17,495 nt of DNA from a halophilic archaeon J07HX64 (lineage in GTDB: Archaea > Halobacteriota > Halobacteria > Halobacteriales > Haloarculaceae): NCBI GenBank assembly GCA_000416085.1, contig KE356579.1, forward strand, positions 1,830,707 through 1,848,201. The letters run 5' to 3'. A model generated the notes under the pieces. That model saw only the letters and a list, made by a program, of their open reading frames with translations. It did no database searches and was not told the DNA's origin. The position numbers were made by a program, and so were the translations under genes. Below are positions 6,496 to 12,588 of this stretch, piece after piece (positions within the stretch are counted from its first letter, which is position 1; every line of letters begins with the position of its first letter).

Positions 6496-7158
6496 ATGAC
6501 ACAACAACAGACCGCCGAAGCGTCGAACGGTCTCTCACCCTCGGGCATCCTCGGAGCCGTCACGGACGGACAGACCTACAAGAACCTGCTGTATCTCATG
6601 ATCGCGCCCCTGCTCGGTATGTTCTACTACATTATCCTGGTCACCGGGTTCACGCTTGGACTCGGACTGTCGGTGATAGGTATCGGACTCGGTATCCTGC
6701 TGCTGACACTTGTTTGCACGCGCTACGCCGCCGGGTTCGAGCGTCGGGTCGCAAACAGACTGCTCGGGACCGACATCGCCGCCCCGGACGATCTTGAGCA
6801 AGAGGAAAACGGTATCGTGGCCCTCGCGAAGGCGTACATCGGTGCGTCCTCGACGTGGCAAGGGCTGGCGTTTGTCTTCGCGAAGTTCTGGGTCGGTATC
6901 GTCTCGTTCATGCTGCTCGTCGCCACCCTCGGCATCGCGATCGAACTCCTGCTGATGCCGGTGTTCCCGAACGGCACACTGGACGTCACGGTGTCCAACT
7001 GGGAGGTCGCCCAGAGCTTCGAGTCGACAGCAGAGCAGGTGGCCGCGGTTCCCGTCGGAGCCGTGCTGACGATCGTCGCGCTGAACGTGCTGAACGCGTT
7101 CGCGAACCTGAATGCAACTATCGCGTCCGCGCTGCTGGGCCCGACCACCGGAGAGTAA
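6496..7158 (+). CDS. Stand-alone membrane 'sensor' domain protein
   Basis: A 220-aa integral membrane protein. Hydrophobic segments lie at about residues 31-50, 53-76, 124-155 and 186-212. Between them is a charged loop with GFERRVANRLLGTDI (80-94) and a helical part ending in ASSTWQGLAFVFAKF (117-131). This arrangement matches the putative sensor domain that, in actinobacteria and haloarchaea, is either fused to a histidine kinase or free-standing. No kinase, HAMP or DNA-binding domain is present, and no kinase gene is adjacent, so its signal and partner are unknown. The ATG at 6496 is supported by the TATA box 26 nt upstream. Its stop lies 1 nt from the stop of the convergent DUF5789 gene. 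Confidence 0.8.
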   Translation: MTQQQTAEASNGLSPSGILGAVTDGQTYKNLLYLMIAPLLGMFYYIILVTGFTLGLGLSVIGIGLGILLLTLVCTRYAAGFERRVANRLLGTDIAAPDDLEQEENGIVALAKAYIGASSTWQGLAFVFAKFWVGIVSFMLLVATLGIAIELLLMPVFPNGTLDVTVSNWEVAQSFESTAEQVAAVPVGAVLTIVALNVLNAFANLNATIASALLGPTTGE

Positions 7159-7159
7159 C

Positions 7160-7447
7160 TCAGAGCGAGACCTGGTCAGAGACGCCCTCACCTGGACAGC
7201 GCGGGTCGCGGTCGCTGTACTCCTTTCGACCGATCGCGTCCTCGCTGAGCGCGCTGTAGATCGTGTGCTCGGCGTCCTCGGAGGTCTCGAGGTCGTGACT
7301 CGGCAACCGCCCCAGCACCTCACCGAGTGTCACCGCACCGTTTGGGAGCGTGAGTTCCGTCTCACCGTGGTCGTCGATTAGCTCCGCTGTGGTTGTCGGG
7401 TAGGTGTGCTCCGCACAGCAGTCCGAGACCGTTCGTGTGAGTCTCAT
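7160..7447 (-). CDS. DUF5789 family protein
   Basis: A 95-aa acidic protein. The PTTTAELIDDHGETELTLPN stretch (17-36), VTLGEVLGRL (39-48), SEDAEHTIYSALSEDAIGR (56-74) and the YSDRDP block (77-82) match the haloarchaeal DUF5789 family, small soluble proteins of unknown function. Length is normal for the family. The ATG at 7447 is preceded by a TATA element (TTTATT on the minus strand), directly behind which is a perfect 10-bp palindrome that could be an operator. The gene is convergent with the sensor-domain gene, and the stop codons are separated by one base. Confidence 0.82.
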   Translation of the reverse strand: MRLTRTVSDCCAEHTYPTTTAELIDDHGETELTLPNGAVTLGEVLGRLPSHDLETSEDAEHTIYSALSEDAIGRKEYSDRDPRCPGEGVSDQVSL

Positions 7448-7470
7448 ACCTCTTCTGTGTACTCGTTAGT

Positions 7471-7487
7471 AATAAACGTTCATGAAC
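7471..7487 (-). promoter_or_regulatory. TATA element and adjacent palindrome of the DUF5789 gene
   Basis: The minus strand reads TTTATT at 7476-7471, 23 nt before the ATG at 7447. Immediately upstream, at the B-recognition position, is the perfect palindrome GTTCATGAAC (7478-7487). A protein bound there could block or guide TFB. The regulator is unknown. Confidence 0.5.
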
Positions 7488-7605
7488 AATACCGGACGAG
7501 AGGACGACAGCCGTCCGGGCGGGCAACCGGGGTCAGGGTGTCGAACGGGTCCTTTGGACGAACAGCCACCTCGAGAACGGGTCGAGAGGGGCGGGTAAAC
7601 TGTTG

Positions 7606-8793
7606 TTAGTAGCTCCGGGGGTCGAGCAGGTCGCTGATACGGTCGCCGGTGAGCAGGAGCGTGACCGTGAGTCCGGTGATGGCGAGCGCGGGAAAAACGG
7701 CGACCCACCACACCTCCCACCACGAGACAAACGATTCCTGGAACCCCTCGGCGATCTTTCTCCCGAGCGAGACCTGCTCGTTGGCCGAGGCACCCAGTTC
7801 CAGAAAGGAGAGTGAGGCCTCATAGAGCACGTACAGCGGAATCAGCGTCGTAAGGGGCACCAACACACCGGTCGAGACGTTCGGCAACACGTGCCTCCGG
7901 AGGCGATACAACGGCGATGCGCCGGCCGCCTGTGCCGAGGTCACGTACAGCCGTTCGCGCACCTGGAGCACCTCGCTCCGGACGAGTTTCGCCAAACCGC
8001 CCCAACTCAACAGGCCGAACACAACGACCATCAGTGCGAGGTCTCCCGGGGTCGAGAGCACGAGTGTCAGCAGCGCGTACACAAAAAACGAGGGGACAGC
8101 CATCTGCAGGTCCACGTACCGCATCAACACCGTGTCGAGACGGCCTCCGACAGTGCCCGAGAGGAGTCCGACGAGTGTGCCGATACCACCGGCGATGACC
8201 GCAGCCGAGATGCCGACCTGGAGACTCGCCTGGAGACCGTGGACCACGGCGCCGAGTATCTCACCGCCCGAGCCGTCGGTCCCAAGCAGATACGTATCGT
8301 CACCGATACAGGTCGTCCCGTCGTCGGTCACGGTTCCGGCACACTGACTCGGGATGAAGTTCTCGACCGAGACCCCTACCGGCGGATTGTACTGGAACGC
8401 CGGGTCGAAGGCGTTCTCGGCGACGAACACCGGTCCGAACGTTCCGAGTGCCACCAGACCGAGCAACACCAGCGCCGCGACCCCGGCGACGCGGTCCCTG
8501 ACGAACTTCCGGACGATCCCGGGGAATCTCCGCCGGCGCCGGACCAACGCCGGTCCGAGCGCGACCACCACTACCAACAGCGCACACAGCGTGACCCAGT
8601 CCAGCATGACGATCTCGTTTCCGAGGAGCGACACTGTACCGCCGTTTGGTCGCTGTGGCTTGTAGGAGGTGACGAACCCGGCGAACAGCGCCCCGAAGAT
8701 CAACAGAACGGCCACCGGCCGGACGAGCACTCTGAGGCGCATCCACAGCGAGGTTCCGAACTCCGCCTCGTCGATATCGACAGCCTTCGACAT
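7606..8793 (-). CDS. dppC: ABC transporter permease, DppC/OppC type (dipeptide/oligopeptide/nickel family)
   Basis: A 395-aa inner-membrane permease subunit of a peptide-type ABC importer. The core has YLLGTDGSGGEILGAVVHG (168-186), equivalent to the FGTDxxGRDxLSR loop of DppC, then five or so membrane helices and the EAA loop (RERLYVTSAQAAGASPLYRL, about 279-298, followed by RRHVLPN) that contacts the ATPase. It is about 90-100 aa longer than typical DppC. The extra N-terminal part has two hydrophobic segments (25-42 and 63-82) before an RRRRRF basic turn. The periplasmic-side insert carries two cysteines (151, 162). I chose ATG 8793 over upstream in-frame starts because the TATA box at 8826-8832 lies between them. 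It is divergent from the DppB-like gene; no ATPase or binding-protein gene is in the window. Confidence 0.9.
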   Translation of the reverse strand: MSKAVDIDEAEFGTSLWMRLRVLVRPVAVLLIFGALFAGFVTSYKPQRPNGGTVSLLGNEIVMLDWVTLCALLVVVVALGPALVRRRRRFPGIVRKFVRDRVAGVAALVLLGLVALGTFGPVFVAENAFDPAFQYNPPVGVSVENFIPSQCAGTVTDDGTTCIGDDTYLLGTDGSGGEILGAVVHGLQASLQVGISAAVIAGGIGTLVGLLSGTVGGRLDTVLMRYVDLQMAVPSFFVYALLTLVLSTPGDLALMVVVFGLLSWGGLAKLVRSEVLQVRERLYVTSAQAAGASPLYRLRRHVLPNVSTGVLVPLTTLIPLYVLYEASLSFLELGASANEQVSLGRKIAEGFQESFVSWWEVWWVAVFPALAITGLTVTLLLTGDRISDLLDPRSY

Positions 8794-8825
8794 GGATGCT
8801 GTAGACACAGTTTCGAGAGGGAACG

Positions 8826-8832
8826 TATAAAA
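8826..8832 (-). promoter_or_regulatory. TATA box of the dppC-like gene
   Basis: The minus strand reads TTTTATA about 32 nt before the ATG at 8793, predicting a leader of only a few nucleotides. It rules out the longer open-frame starts at 8865 and 8835, which would lie upstream of or over the promoter. Confidence 0.6.
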
Positions 8833-8867
8833 CATCAGGCCGTCCCCGCGGCGGGTTCGGGCCAAGA

Positions 8868-8874
8868 ACTATAC
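8868..8874 (+). promoter_or_regulatory. TATA box of the dppB-like gene
   Basis: ACTATAC lies 24 nt before the GTG at 8899. Its upstream edge is about 35 bp from the dppC TATA box on the other strand, so the two core promoters are back to back and could share one regulator. Confidence 0.55.
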
Positions 8875-8898
8875 CGTTGTAGGTACACCTGACACGAT

Positions 8899-9873
8899 GT
8901 GTCTCTCCCACGGTCCCTCCTCAGGCGGGTCCTCGGCCGTCTTCTCTGGACGGTCTTTGCGGTGTACGTCGCGGCGACAGCGGTGTTCGGGCTGGTGGTC
9001 CTGAGCCCCGACGAGGACCGGATAGCGCTCAGATTCGCGGCCAATCTGCAGGGAGAGGAGGCGAACCTGCCGGAGCCACCGTCGCTGTTCGAGCAGTACG
9101 TCGACTGGCTCCAGTCGTTTGTCACGCTCGAGTGGGGTACCTCCGGGGTCGGAGGCCAGCTAACCGGTGCCGAGGGGGCGGTATCGAACGTCACCGCCGT
9201 TCGAAAGGCGCTGTCGGTGACACTCACCTACGCCGTCCCGGCGACGGTGGTGGCGTTCGTGCTGGCGCTACTGATCGGGTACTACAGCGCGCGACGGCCG
9301 ACGGCAGCGGGTTCCCGACTGTTCGCGGGCAGTTTCTACCTCATCTTCGGTCTGCCGAACTTCTTCATCGCGGGTGTGGTGTTTTTCACACTGCAGGATG
9401 CCGAACCCGACTGGTTCCCGGAGGCGTACGAGGCCGGCGCGGGTCTCTCCCCGTCGAATCTGCTCTGGCTCGTACTCCCGGCGGTGGTGCTCTCGACACA
9501 TCTGCTCGCGGGCTACTTCCGGTACACCCGGTCGGAGAGCCGCGAATCACTGCGGGAACAGTTCGTGAAGTTCGTGCGATCAAAAGGGGCGGGGAGACGA
9601 CGGGTCGCACGACACGTGTTCCGCTCCGATGCGCTGTCGCTGGTGACGCTGTTTATCACCGAACTACTCGGTGTGTTGCTCGTGACGATATTCGTCGTCG
9701 AGGTGGTGTTCGAGGTACCCGGTATCGGCCTGCTGGCCTACGAGGGACTCCTCGACAGGGAACTGGAGCTGGTGATGGTCCTCACGATGATCTTCTCCAT
9801 CATCGCGATTCTCGCGAGCGTCGCACAAGATATCGCCGCGACGAGTCTGGACGCTCGTATCGACAGCGAGTAA
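8899..9873 (+). CDS. dppB: ABC transporter permease, DppB/OppB type
   Basis: A 324-aa membrane permease. An N-terminal helix (13-36) is followed by an extracytoplasmic segment, then the permease core with helices at about 107-128, 143-165, 187-206, 247-270 and 291-312. The EAA loop is REQFVKFVRSKGAGRRRVAR (219-238) followed by HVFRSDAL, closely resembling the DppB pattern YVRTARAKGLSERRVxxxHALRNAL. The late VVEVVFEVPGIGLLAYEG (266-283) is the DppB FxxPGxG signature. Translation starts with GTG at 8899; the overlapping ATG at 8897 is in another frame. The TATA box 24 nt upstream supports a leaderless GTG start. It should pair with the divergent DppC-like subunit in one transporter, probably for peptides or similar solutes; the substrate is not determinable here. 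Confidence 0.88.
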   Translation: MSLPRSLLRRVLGRLLWTVFAVYVAATAVFGLVVLSPDEDRIALRFAANLQGEEANLPEPPSLFEQYVDWLQSFVTLEWGTSGVGGQLTGAEGAVSNVTAVRKALSVTLTYAVPATVVAFVLALLIGYYSARRPTAAGSRLFAGSFYLIFGLPNFFIAGVVFFTLQDAEPDWFPEAYEAGAGLSPSNLLWLVLPAVVLSTHLLAGYFRYTRSESRESLREQFVKFVRSKGAGRRRVARHVFRSDALSLVTLFITELLGVLLVTIFVVEVVFEVPGIGLLAYEGLLDRELELVMVLTMIFSIIAILASVAQDIAATSLDARIDSE

Positions 9874-9973
9874 CGCCACATCCGATCAACCGAGAGCGAC
9901 AGCCCGCGAGTCGACCCGGACGAGAGCGGGGGCGGACCGGCAGCCTCAAGAAACGGGCGCCGCAGTAACAAGT

Positions 9974-10750
9974 ATGCCCGTTGCGGATCTGCATGTACAC
10001 ACGACGAACTCAGACGGAACGCTGACAATGGAAACACTGCCGGCGGCTGCCGAGCGGGCCGGCGTCGAGGTGGTGGCGGTAACCGACCACGACAGGTACC
10101 ACCCCGAACTGGAGGAGCCGGTGACCGACCTCGACGGGGTGGAGCTGATTCACGGCATCGAGCTGCGCGTCGAGACCGACGAGGCCCGACTGGACCTGCT
10201 GGGATACGGGCTCAGACGCACCGAGGGGCTGACCGAACTGGTCGCGGACCTGCAGGAGAACCGCATCGAGCGGGCCCGGAAGATAGTGAGCTGTGTCGAG
10301 GACCGACTCGACGTGGACCTGGATGTCACGTTCGAGAAGGGGGTCGGACGGCCACACATCGCCCGTGCGGTGGCCGAGAGCGACCACCAGTACGGCTACG
10401 GTGACGCCTTCGAGCACCTCATCGGGAACGACTGTCCGTGCTACGTCGCCCGCGATATCCCGTTGTTCGAGGAGGGGGTGGCCCGGTTGACCGAGGCTTG
10501 TGGCGTCGTCGGTCTGGCACACCCGTTCCGGTACGACGACCCCGCGGCGGCGCTCGCGCTGACCGAGCACCTCGATGCCGTCGAGGTGCCCTACCCGTAC
10601 GGAAACGGGGTCGACACCGGGGCTGCCGAACAGGCCGCCGAGCAACACGACCTGCTCGTGACCGGCGGGACAGACGCACACGAGGAGACACTCGGTGTCG
10701 CCGGACTCGACCGCGAGGCCTACAGCCGGGTCCGTGCCCGTCTCGGGTGA
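9974..10750 (+). CDS. PHP-domain metal-dependent phosphoesterase
   Basis: A 258-aa PHP (polymerase and histidinol phosphatase) protein. All the metal-site motifs are present: DLHVHTTNSDG (5-15), VTDHD (37-41), GIE with Glu63, GRPHIA with His128, GLAHP with His183 and GGTDAH (231-236). This single-domain layout is that of the TrpH/YciV-like family, whose characterised bacterial members are 3',5'-nucleotide phosphatases or 5'-3' exoribonucleases acting on short RNA; which activity applies here is inference. The insert between residues 85 and 160 (including CPCYVAR) corresponds to the usual helical cap. The start at 9974 begins directly at the first metal-binding strand. It lies 100 nt after the dppB-like gene; no clear TATA box was found, so co-transcription with dppB is possible. 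Confidence 0.88.
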   Translation: MPVADLHVHTTNSDGTLTMETLPAAAERAGVEVVAVTDHDRYHPELEEPVTDLDGVELIHGIELRVETDEARLDLLGYGLRRTEGLTELVADLQENRIERARKIVSCVEDRLDVDLDVTFEKGVGRPHIARAVAESDHQYGYGDAFEHLIGNDCPCYVARDIPLFEEGVARLTEACGVVGLAHPFRYDDPAAALALTEHLDAVEVPYPYGNGVDTGAAEQAAEQHDLLVTGGTDAHEETLGVAGLDREAYSRVRARLG

Positions 10751-10776
10751 GTGACTCCCCGGACCAGGGGTCTCGA

Positions 10777-10783
10777 TTTTAAT
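10777..10783 (+). promoter_or_regulatory. TATA-like element upstream of the DUF6757 gene
   Basis: TTTTAAT lies 45 nt before the ATG at 10829, farther than for the other genes here. If used, the transcript would carry a leader of roughly 20 nt. Confidence 0.4.
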
Positions 10784-10828
10784 AGACCTGTCGGAGGGTT
10801 CATTTGGTATGGCACCGTACTGTACGAC

Positions 10829-10993
10829 ATGGAGTGTCACTACTGCGACGCGGATGCCGATGTCGCCGTCGAGAAGGGCGGTGTGAGGGTTGGTGTCTGT
10901 GAGGAACACTTTCGCGAACAGATGGAAGAGCTCGCGGAGTCCGAGTTCCTCGAAGAGATCGAGGATCAGTTGAACGTCGACCGACCCGATTAA
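10829..10993 (+). CDS. DUF6757 family small zinc-ribbon-like protein
   Basis: A 54-aa protein starting MECHYCDADADVAVEKGGVR, with a second metal-type pair in VCEEHFREQ (residues 27-35). The CxxC...CxxH pattern suggests one bound zinc. The size and the HYCD-x-A...EEHFRE pattern match the haloarchaeal DUF6757 family of unknown function. The open frame extends upstream to 10751, but that part has no family character, so ATG 10829 is chosen. Its TAA stop at 10991-10993 overlaps the stop of the convergent amidotransferase gene, so the two coding regions share four bases. Confidence 0.8.
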   Translation: MECHYCDADADVAVEKGGVRVGVCEEHFREQMEELAESEFLEEIEDQLNVDRPD

Positions 10994-11703
10994 CCGGAGA
11001 CCGGTTGCCCGACATCCCGGTGTTGTCGAACGTACTGGGTGAAACTATCGAACAGCTGTTTTGTCTTACACGCAGCCGCGTAGTTCTCGTCGTCGATCCC
11101 TGCCAGAACCTGCTTGACCCGCTCGTCCTCGACCTCGCGCCCGTTGCCGAGATAGTTGCGGGTGACCGACTCCGCAGTCGTCGTATCGTACTCGGGGTGA
11201 AACTGGACACCAAAGACGTTGTTCGCCCGGAACCCCTGTACGCCGTAGTCGTTTGCGGCCAGCAGTCTCGCATCCTCCGGAAGGTCCGAGACGCGGTCAG
11301 AGTGCGTCGTGAAGGCGGTGAACTCCTCGTCGACACCCGCGAGCAGTGTCGTCCCGTCGCGGCGACGGACCGTCCGGTAGCCGAGTTCGTAGTCACCGAT
11401 ATCCTCGACTGTCCCGCCGACCACGTCCGCGAGCAACTGGTGACCGAAACATACCCCCAGCGCCGGCAGTCCGGATCCGATCGCCCCGGTGACCCACGAT
11501 TTGAGATCGTCGATCCAGGGCTCCTCCCAGTAGACCGAGGCGCGCGACCCGGTCACGACACACGCATCGAACGCGACTGTCTCCGGAATCTCACCCGACG
11601 GGGTGTGGTACTCGACGAGGTCGGCGTCGAGTTCGCGCCGGAAGTTCCGCCGCGTCTCGACGGGGTCGTACGAGGCGTTCAGGAGTGCGATTCGCAGTCC
11701 CAT
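10990..11703 (-). CDS. Class I glutamine amidotransferase, GMP-synthase-like stand-alone type
   Basis: A 237-aa class I (triad) glutamine amidotransferase. The nucleophile elbow is GVCFGHQLLAD with Cys85, and the His-Glu pair is in FGVQFHPEYD (His169, Glu171). The N-terminus (LRIALLNASYDP) and the TGSRASVYWEEPW stretch (51-63) match the free-standing GMP-synthase-like amidotransferases rather than CarA, GuaA-N or PabA/TrpG. These release ammonia from glutamine for an unknown acceptor, or act on gamma-glutamyl compounds; no synthetase partner gene is adjacent. The frame is open to 11841 but the upstream part is the dockerin remnant in another context. ATG 11703 is supported by the TATA element at 11727-11734. 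Its stop overlaps that of the DUF6757 gene. Confidence 0.9.
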   Translation of the reverse strand: MGLRIALLNASYDPVETRRNFRRELDADLVEYHTPSGEIPETVAFDACVVTGSRASVYWEEPWIDDLKSWVTGAIGSGLPALGVCFGHQLLADVVGGTVEDIGDYELGYRTVRRRDGTTLLAGVDEEFTAFTTHSDRVSDLPEDARLLAANDYGVQGFRANNVFGVQFHPEYDTTTAESVTRNYLGNGREVEDERVKQVLAGIDDENYAAACKTKQLFDSFTQYVRQHRDVGQPVSG

Positions 11704-11726
11704 CGTCTTCTGATAGGGGTTCGGAG

Positions 11727-11734
11727 GTAATAAG
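11727..11734 (-). promoter_or_regulatory. TATA element of the glutamine amidotransferase gene
   Basis: The minus strand reads CTTATTAC, 23 nt before the ATG at 11703. It lies only about 12 nt downstream of the stop of the dockerin-like remnant. Confidence 0.6.
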
Positions 11735-11746
11735 CCCCGGTCACCG

Positions 11747-12058
11747 TCACCCGGTGAGGTCGACGAACGGTGATTGCACGTCGAAGATATCCACCGCCCC
11801 GTCCTCGCCAGATCAAACGGTTCGGCGTTGTTCTGCACCATCGAGCTGCTGAGATGAATGAAAACGATTGCACGTCGAGGATACTGAACGTCACGTCACC
11901 GTCGACATCATCGAACTTTCACTCCCCGTTCGTGTCCGTGGCCGGCCTGTTGTTGCCGCTCAGACTGCGGCCGTGGCTGATGATACCGGCCACGAGTGCG
12001 AGTAGTGCACCCGGACACAGACCCCCAACGTCGGTCCCGAGAACTCCTCCAGCGCGGT
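11747..12058 (-). pseudogene. Remnant of a surface-type protein with a dockerin-like C-terminus
   Basis: Reading the minus strand toward the TGA at 11747-11749, two degenerate dockerin/EF-hand repeats appear in three frames: DVDGDVTFSILDVQSF, then FIHLSSSMVQNNAEPFDLAR, then VDIFDVQSPFVDLTG and stop. The two FDVQS-type segments share the 13-nt match GATTGCACGTCGA (plus strand, 11772-11784 and 11866-11878). Intact haloarchaeal versions read like DxDGDGxVxIFDVQALF; here Ca2+ ligands of the second loop are lost. The first segment's frame is interrupted upstream by a TGA (11919-11921), before which GALLALVAGIISHGR, a membrane-like helix, is readable. This suggests the tail end of a secreted or cell-surface protein whose body has been deleted. 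The dockerin part is well supported; the upstream extension to 12058 is uncertain. Confidence 0.65.
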
Positions 12059-12152
12059 GCAACTATTGATGATCCCGACGTGATGAATCTACCTGGCGCC
12101 GACAACTTTATCAACTATCAGACAGGTCGACGGCTACGGCCCGACACACCGT

Positions 12153-12476
12153 TCAGTCCTCGCCGACGACGGACTCGTCGCCGTCGGGTGACCCCAGTTC
12201 GACCGGGTGGTCGGTGTGGCGGGTGTGGGTTCGTGCGAACCGTCGGGCCGGCCGCTCGGCGAGGAACTGTTCGGTTTCGGGGCAGGTCCGGCAGTCCACA
12301 ATCCAGGGAGTCACGTCGTCGGGATAGTGGCCGGTGTGGCGGCGGTGGTCGAGCGCGAACTGTTCGGCAGCGCGGTTACCGGCCTGGAGGTCGTCCAGTT
12401 CGTGTTCGAGACTCCAGCGTCGCCCGCACCGTGAGCAGGTCACTGTCGGGGCGTCATCGGGGTTCTCGTCGGTCAC
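12153..12476 (-). CDS. Small CxxC zinc-binding protein, conserved in haloarchaea by appearance
   Basis: A 107-aa protein from GTG 12476. It has CSRCGRRW, then an acidic helical part (SLEHELDDLQAGNRAAEQFA), the HHTGHYP-like HRRHTGHYPDDVTPW stretch, a second metal pair DCRTCPETE and the basic ARRFARTHTRHTDH block. Two CxxC pairs plus many histidines suggest a structural zinc; the FARTHTRHTxHxVEL ending resembles other haloarchaeal small zinc-ribbon proteins, but I cannot name the family or function. The frame is open upstream to 12671, but that part is arginine-rich and overlaps the lysA start, so the GTG is the best start although no strong promoter is visible. It is divergent from lysA with 112 nt between starts. 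Confidence 0.7.
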   Translation of the reverse strand: MTDENPDDAPTVTCSRCGRRWSLEHELDDLQAGNRAAEQFALDHRRHTGHYPDDVTPWIVDCRTCPETEQFLAERPARRFARTHTRHTDHPVELGSPDGDESVVGED

Positions 12477-12588
12477 ATCCGAAGTTAGGTACCGACAGTG
12501 TTGAGCGTTCGGCTCGCGGTTTTCGCGAGCGGGGACAGCCCGCCCCGCGACCAAAGAGTTGAATCCCGGGGCTACCCACAGACGAACA

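Noticed and set aside
6535..7323. A 262-codon minus-strand open frame over the sensor-domain gene
   Set aside because: It is antisense to a membrane protein, so hydrophobic codons appear as charged residues. It has no motif and overlaps the DUF5789 gene.
7891..8892. A 333-codon plus-strand open frame opposite the dppC-like gene
   Set aside because: The product is rich in His, Arg and Gln with no domain, and it is antisense to a clear permease.
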